Virus record (IMG/VR): IMGVR_UViG_3300032562_000003
Span: 124,001-188,000 of that record
From: a virus
Length of the DNA stretch: 64,000 bases
Strand: one strand, 5' to 3'
Position 1 is the first letter of the stretch, and each line of letters opens with the position of its first letter. A program made the translations under genes and the position numbers. Of the stretch, positions 44,101 through 53,100 are shown one piece after another. The notes under the pieces are model-generated. The model had not been told where the DNA came from and made no database searches. It worked only from the letters and a program-made list of their open reading frames with translations.

Positions 44101-47100
44101 AGGCACCTTCTTTGACTTTACTGATGACGAGAATTTAGACAATGATACGGTCTTCGATAACAATGCAACTCAATTCGTAGATTCCTACGTTAATGCAGGC
44201 GCAGTTTACATGTTCGACTATATTGGTCTATACAATGAGAGTCTAGCAAATCCGGGCGCATACGTATATGCACAGAGCGTAAACAGCAAAAACATTCCAT
44301 ATGGTCAACAGCCTCTTTATGGAACAGCGATTGATTTTAATGAAAATGTCGTAGTTGTAGGTAGTCCTAATTTCTATCCAGTAGCCGTTGGCGGACAAGT
44401 AGTAGTTTACAACAATGCAACTGGTGTTTCTGACTGGTCAGTATACAGAAATTCTGCACCTATCGTTGATATCAGTAAAATTCAAAATACTCAAATTTTC
44501 AGTGCTTCTACTAATCAAACGCTAATCAATTTGGATTATATGGATCCTTTACAAGGTAAACTGCTGGGCGCAGCAAGAGAAAACCTAGACTTTGTTTCTG
44601 GAACTGATCCGGCACGATATAACAGTGATCTATCAACCATCATCGGTTCGGTCTGGGGTGCAGAGCACGTTGGTCAACTATGGTTCAACACAAACAATGT
44701 TCGTTGGATGAATTATCATCAGAATGATAATGTTTATAATAGCAAATATTGGGGTGCAGTATTTCCGGGCTCAGATGTTGCAGTTTACACTTGGGTAGCA
44801 AGCTTTGTTCCGCCCAATTCATATCCAGGCCCCGGCGCAGTTTATAACCCTAATCTATATGTAGTGAGCACGGTATTAAATGCATCAAATAATGCAGTCC
44901 CTGTATATTACTTCTGGGTTAGCAATACTAATATAATATTTGAACAGACCGGTAAAACATTATCCGATTCGGTTGTTGCATCTTATATTTCAAATCCAAA
45001 AGGATCCGGTATTGCATATATGGCACCGCTGCTACCTAATACATTTGCATTATATAACTCAGTAGATTACTTTAATGCGAATGACAGTGTTTTCCATATT
45101 GGATTTGCAAATGGAACAACAGATGACGTTGCTCACCAAGAGTACGCATTGATTCGTGAGAATTATCAGGATGACTTCTTGCCAGGTCTACCTCACGGCG
45201 GAACTTCGGCGCACACATTAGCAATTCAAGGCGGATATACTATTTCTGAAACAGACGTACCGTATTCATTGTACGCAAAACTTCTAGACTCTTTGGCAGG
45301 CTGCGACGGCGCAGGAGCAGTTGTCCCTAACCCATGGTTACCACTAGCTGTTCAGTCGGGAATTCGAAGCCGCCCAAACCAAAGTTTCTTCTATGATAGA
45401 TACCTTGCAATTAACAACTACTTGACGTATGCAAATACTGTTCTAGCACAATATCCTATTGCAGAAATTAGACCAGACGCAACATTCTTGTTCCAATCCG
45501 GTACATACTTCAATACTGCTGATTATTGGTCATACGTCAATTGGTGGGCAACAGGATATAGCGATAGCACCAAATCTTCGCTTCAAGTGCCAAACTATGC
45601 AGATTTGGCAGCGTTAAATGTTGCAGTCAACACTATCGTAACAGTAGAACAAAACGGCGCAGGTAAGTTTGAAGTATATCGATATGATGGTTACGGTGTT
45701 TGGACACGTATCGGTCTTCAAAACGGTACTATTGCATTCGATACTAGCCTCTGGGATTACTCCTCAGCTAAGATTGGTTATGGTGATAATTTCTTTGATA
45801 CAACACCTTATGATCAATATCCAAGCGAAGAAACTCGATATATCGTCCGCGCATTAACTGAGCAAATTTATATCAGCGACTTGCTAATATATCGAAACAC
45901 GAGCCTAATTCTGTTGTTCGACTACATCCAGAGCGAGACTACTCAATCTCAAAATTTCTTGCCTTGGTTGAATAAGACGTCCTTGGCTGATGTATCGCAT
46001 ACTATTCGTGAGCTAATACCATATGAAGTTTATCAAACAGATAATACTGCATTCCTGTCAGGATACATCAATGAAGTAAAACCTTATCACGTTGTAATCA
46101 AGGATTTCGTGTTTAAATATACCGGAACTGACGTATATCAAGGTAACATCACAGACTTTGACCTGCCTGCAACTTACAATTCGTCGTACCAGCAGTATAT
46201 TTCACCTCAGTTAGTGTATAGTAATCCTAACAGTCAGTATGAATATCTTCCTACTGACAGCATTTGGTCTACGGCTCCGTATACACAATGGTTCCAAAAT
46301 CACGGTGTATCTATTACAGGTCAACCAAACTATAACATCACAGTAACTACTTCCTATGTGAGCACAAGCTCAACCTACATCGTAGTTGACAATGCACACG
46401 GTTTCCCAATTAACGGTACCATTAATATCGGAAATGAAATCATCGGATATTCATTTGTAGATAGAGCATTGAATGTACTAAGTGGATTGGTTAGAGGTGT
46501 AAACGGAACTCCTATTGAAAATCATATAACCGGCGCCCAAATTTATATTGATTTACCAGCTGCATTGGTACTATTCGGAGGCCGCGGCTACGTTGAACCA
46601 CCTAAGGTTACTGCATATATCGATACAAGTATATATCCTGCACCGAAAACTCCGGCAGTTCTAGAAGCAGTAATGAACCTCGATTCTGTGTTACAGATCA
46701 ATGTAATTGATCCTGGCGAAGGATACGCAGTTCTTCCTGAAATTGTTATTGATCCGGCAGAAGTAATTGCGTTTGACAATACCGCAGTTAACGGAACGTT
46801 TCACACTATTAGACTTTATGCTCCTAATCTACAGACTGGTGACGCCGTTCTATATAAATCCGGAATAACAGCATCAGTGGGTGCATTGGCAAACAATCAA
46901 TGGTACTACATTAATGTATTAGAGACAGTTCCTACAGCTATCATTGCTCTCTACACAACCTATAGTGATGCGATAAATGATAAAGCTAGAGTTAAAATTT
47001 ACCCAATTGGAATTGGAAGTGATATGACTCTAAGTTCAGGCGCGAGAGCATCCGCTATCACGACGGCATTGCCGATTAGAGAAAACAATACTACAATACG

Positions 47101-50100
47101 TTTTGACAGAACTACATATGGTTCTCAGGTACAAGATTGGGAGGCTGGCGCATATTACGGATCGTTCTTTGCTGGTACGCTAGACAACAGTAGCACAACT
47201 TCAAGCTCATCCATTGGATTAGAAAGCACTGAACCACCAATCGACAGTATTTTGGCTAGTGCCCAAGGCGCAGTATTTGAAATTACCGACATAAGCAACG
47301 ATCAGCAGCTTACCTGGTCTTCATTTATAAGATATGTATCCGGAACAACAGCAAGCAATCATTCTATTACTCTGATTCCACAAGATAACGGAGGAGGACA
47401 ACCAAACGCATCTGGTACTACCATCGGTTTCTATATTGGTATGCCGGTCAAATTCCAGTCGACCTTGTCGTTTGGTGGACTAGTGTCCAATCAAATATAC
47501 TATGTGAATACTATTCTTAGTGAAACTGAATTTACAGTGTCAACTACCGTCGGTGGTCCAATATTTGGTGTAACTGACTCTGTGGTAGGTGTCTACACAA
47601 TGGAATGTTTTGTTGGTGAGGTAACTAATACTGCGGTAATGTCTATTAATTATCCTGGCATTCTACAAGTTACTGCCACCACAGCAACAACTAATGCATT
47701 GACTGTTCCAACTAGTTTGGTTGGTACCGGTGGAACTTTAGGTTTCTATACCAACTTACCGGTCTTCTTCACTGAAGATGTATTCGGTGGAATTGTAGCT
47801 AATAAAACATACTACGTTACAAGTGTGATAGATAATCAAACATTTACTATGTCTGCGACTACCAATCCAGTATCTACCACTGCATATTCTGTCGATGGTT
47901 CTACCGATAGAGTCGCAGTAAATGATGGCACTAACTTTAACATCAATGATATTGTGGTCTTTACTGATATGGTTATTGCAGGAACAAGCACTACTAATTT
48001 CGGTGGCTTAGTAGCTGGTACATTCTATTATGTCAGTGGAGTTTATCTCTCAAGTAAAGAAATAACTCTCTCTGCTACAAAGAACGGAGCAGTATTAAAT
48101 CTTACTACAGTTGTTGCTGCTTCTGATACCAGTGCAATAATGACAAATCAAAAGGACACGGTTGCACTAACAACTGCGGTTGGTTCAGCAACTATGAATG
48201 TGTCTTTACCAATAAGCCCTGGACAAATTAACGGACAACTGTTTACCATTTATGAAACTTCGGGCCAATACCCTAATAATATTGTATCCGCAGGTGAAGT
48301 TTCTTCGCTTATATCTCGCAGCATTAACGCAACGATTTCAGCAGTTAATAGAATTGCAGTCAGTGCTTCACTGGGTGGAACAGATTTCTTCTACAAGAAT
48401 ATGCCTATTAGAGTTACTACTAACATAGGTAACCTAGTAGCGGGTACAACATACTATATTAGAGAGTACACTGGCGACGGCACAAACACTGTAATTGAAG
48501 TAACTGTAACTAATACATCAAGTTCTGGTAATGTACTAAGTTGCGGTTCAACTGCTTCTCTGTATATAGGAATGCCAATAGTATTTTCGGGACAATCGTT
48601 GGGTGGTATCTTTGTAACAGAGACGTACTATATTCAGGATATTCCTAGTAGTACAACGTTCACCTTGTCTCTGACCGTCAGCGGCCCGGCAATTACGTTG
48701 ACAAATGATAATGGAGTCATGACCGGCGCTGGTGATCCATTCTTTACGGTTTCTACTACAGTTAATGGCAGCGAGTTTGCACTGTCATCTGATCACACTA
48801 CGGTATCAACTGCAACACAATATGTAACTGGTTATACTACATTCGATTTGTCATACAAGTTAGGTGGGTACAGTGCAGTTCCAACAAATGCAGGATCCGG
48901 ATTTGCAGTCAATAATATAATTACTATTCCGGGTACAGCAGTCGGAGGAACGTCACCGGCTAATGATATTACTCTTGAAGTCAATTCGGTTGATGCATTA
49001 GGTGGAATCATTAATGTTATTGCATCGGGTAATGTACCATCTACATCTACTAAGTACTACCTAAAAGTTATCTCATCAAATCAATTAGAAGTCTACAGCA
49101 ATCCTCTGTTAACTGTTCCAGTAAGCGGTATCAACTTCCCATTCAATGGGTATACCACTACTACAGTTCAGAGTGTATCATCAAATATAATCACAGTTAA
49201 TAGTACAACTGGATTCAATGTGAATGATGCAGTAGTGTTTACTGGAAATGTGTCCGCCGGCATTGTTGCAGGGCAAACGTATTACATTGTAAATAATGTA
49301 AACTTCACATCCAACACCTTACAGATAAGCAGCACCCCTGGCGGAACAGCTATCACCTTGTCTAATGCATCTAGTTTGTCATATACTATGGCCAAATCAG
49401 GTAGTTATGCGTTCTTACCTGAACCATTCTACTTTAATCAATCGATTGTGAAATTCAACAATAAAGTCTATATCTGTGTCATATCTAACAACGATAAAGA
49501 ATTTGTTATAGGCAAGTGGGAGGAATTGGATTCAGGTGATCGTAGACTTAATGCGATGGACAGAGTTATGGGTTACTATAAACCAACTGTCAATATGCCT
49601 GGTGTGGATCTAACTCAGCTATTCGATGGGGTAACTTATCCGAATTCAATATACCTGGGTAATGCATTCCAACCTAATCAACAATTTGCGTTAGATGTGG
49701 TTGTACAAGATCAGCCATTCTATCCATCACAAGTCAACATTACTGCGGTAGAGTACCATAACAATGTATACCATGCAGTTGCCAACTTACCTACATATTC
49801 TGCACTTCTTACTAGTGCCGATGGTATAACATGGGCTATAACTCAACTAGCAAATACTGATATAAATGTAACTAATATTGTATACAACAATGGTACTTAC
49901 TTAATTTCCGCCGCTAACAATGCAACTCCTATTCTTACTAGTGTGGATGGTCTAGTTTGGACAGTAGCAAATACTACTGAACATTCCTCGCAAGCGGCTG
50001 CATACGGTAATGGTTGCTGGATATCAGTAGGAGACAATATCGTTCGTAGTACCGATGCAATAACATGGAATACAGTACACACGTTTGATTCTATTTTTGA

Positions 50101-53100
50101 AGTAGAACTCTATGGAGTAAGTTTTGTTCAAACTGCCTCGTTTACTGGATTTGTAGCAGTAGGTAACGGATTAAGATATGATTATTCAACAGGTGTCACT
50201 CAGTTGGTCCCTACAGACATCATCATAACTAGTGCGGATGGCATTACTTGGACTCAAGTTGCACCACTTACTAATAAGAGCTTAAATTCTGTAGTAAGTA
50301 ACGGAACCACTATAGTGGCTCTGGGCGAAAATAATGTTCAGTATACTAGCACTGATGCAATTAATTGGTTCGGAAATGAGGCTTTAGTAACTACATTTAG
50401 TAGTACTAACTACATAATCAGTACTGCACCAAATGCATTCACAGTAAATGCAGCAGTACAATTTAGTAATTCTTTTTCAAGTATCAATGCAGGGACAACT
50501 TACTATGTAAAGTCCATAGTATCACCGACTCTAGTGACTATATCAGATACTTTGGGTGGATCGACTAAAACACTATCAGCAGATACAGTACCAATCAATA
50601 CACTGATGTATGAGTACGACGCAAATCCAAGTACTGTACGTGACTCTGTTTATGTTGGTGGTACGTTTGTGAGCGTAGGTGACAATGGCCTGATCAAGAC
50701 TTCTACAGATGGGTATGTTTGGACACTTCGTTCTTCCGGAACAACACAGAACTTGAATGGCATAACATATGATACTGACGGAATAACTACCTTTACTGTA
50801 GTAGGTGACAACAATACAGTTCTAACTAGCACTGACACAATTATTTGGACCGACAATTCAGTGTTCACTGTTCCACCTACTGTATACGATGTTAAGGGCG
50901 CGGATTTCCCATATGGTTACGGCCCTGAAGAATTAGTTCCAGGCGTCGTTACTGATAATCTTGCGCTGACAGTAGTTACTCGTCCCGGCAGCAATTGGGA
51001 CGTAACTGAATACTCACATACCGGATTTAATGTTGTATCTCTTGAATTAGCTCCAACTTTCGGTACACAAACAGTTTATACTTTTGCAGGTGCAGTACAA
51101 GTACCGGCACAGCTTACCGTGCAAATCATAGATCCGGTAACTGGTTTAGGTACTGGTATTACAGAGGGTATAGATTATACTATTAATTGGTTGAATAAAA
51201 CAGTTATACTTTCGACACCACTACAATTTTCACCTAAAAAAATATTAAGAATTGACGTTTATGAAGTAGGCAACGGTGATCAACTAGTGCAATCTAGCAC
51301 GGATGTAAATCCTATTAGAGTCGATGATGTTACTGGCTTTAATGAAGTATATGTTGACTGTAATTACAGCGCATCTGTTTATCAAGGTAGCGGTGTAATT
51401 AGACCAGGTACCAGCGCAATCGAATCACAAGTTCTTTCTACTGATTCTACGACAAATAGATTGACTTGCACGGATATTTCCAAATTTATTCTTAATGGTC
51501 CTGTAACTTTCTTAGGTGTTCTGTTCGGCGGAGTAGTTTCCGAGACCACATACTACGTTAAGTCGATTAGTACAGCTACAGATTCTATAATTATATCTGC
51601 GTCAATTGACCCAGTGACTGGTTTAGCCGGCCCGGCATTTGATCTAGTCACTGCATCGGGCGATGCAATGTATGTAAGCATTCAATCTGGTAATGGCCAA
51701 GTTTGGACTACTCCTATCATGTATCATAATGGTAATAAACTAGTGTTAGGTGCGACTAATATTGTTATTAGAACACAATCTATTAATAATTCATTAACTA
51801 CGAATTCAACATTTGGTTTCGTACCGGGCACACGCATCACCTTCTCCAATACAATGTTTGCTGGAATTTCTCCTCAAACAACGTATTACGTCTCGTCTGT
51901 TATAAACAATAACGAATTCACTATTTCTGCAACTAATGGTGGCCCTGTTCTACCGTTGCCGGATACAACCGGAGGCGCGATCTTTGTTACTAATGATTAT
52001 GCGTTTGGAACTCAGCCAAATGGCATCGCTGCAAAAATTATATTTGCATCAGACGCATATACAACTGAAACTGACTACATCGTCTACTCGCTGTTCGGTG
52101 AAACTACACCACAGTACGGTTATGCAGTTCCAGAAATTCAATACTTTACTGGTACTGGATCACAAACCGCGTTCACCTTGTCTAACTATGTAGGAGAAAA
52201 TAACCCTAATAACGCAGTTGTTGAAGTTAATGGTGTTAGAAAAACAGTAACTACTGATTACAGTATTAATCCTAACACCAACGTTATAACATTCACGTCT
52301 GCTCCTGTGTCAAATTCGTCTATCTCAGTATTGACATACAACGATACTCAGCAACAGTATCTCACTAGTCAATACGGATTAACTGGAACCACAGTTGCAC
52401 CAATCCTATCGATTAATACTACACTAAGTCCGATACTAGCAACTACTACTGTCACCGCAACATCGTCTACTGGAAATCTAATTACAGCTACTAGTACCGC
52501 TGGTTTTGTTGTAGGACAACAAATTCAGTTCTTTGGCATCGCCCCGCTCGGTGGAATTAAAGTTGATGGTACAATGTATTGGGTTGGATCAATCATCAGT
52601 AATACGTTCACTATAAAAGATCAATACGGAGTTGCAGTACCGCTGTCGAATGCATCAGGTACGTTGCTCGCTGAGGTAGGTGGAATTTCTACTACTAGGG
52701 TGACTACTACTATTCCACACGGATTCGCTGAAAACTCTCTAGTTAGAATTGACGGTACAGTTGGGTCTATTCAGCTTAACAACAATATTTACTATGCTAG
52801 AGTGATCACTGATACTGTATTTGACTTGTATCAGAGTGATGTTTCGGGATACACTGGATATAATCCAACGTTGGGGGCAACTAATTATCCAGTAATCGGC
52901 GTATCTACTTATATTTCTGGTGGATATACTTGGTTAACGGGCTCGTTCAACATCACAACTACGACTGCTACTGCAACAACAAGCTCAAACAATACGATCA
53001 CGGTTGCCTCTACTGCAAATCTGATCGTAAACACTCCAGTTTACTTTAGCGAAAACTACACATTGAATGGCACTGACTTAAGTTTCGGTGGACTAGTATC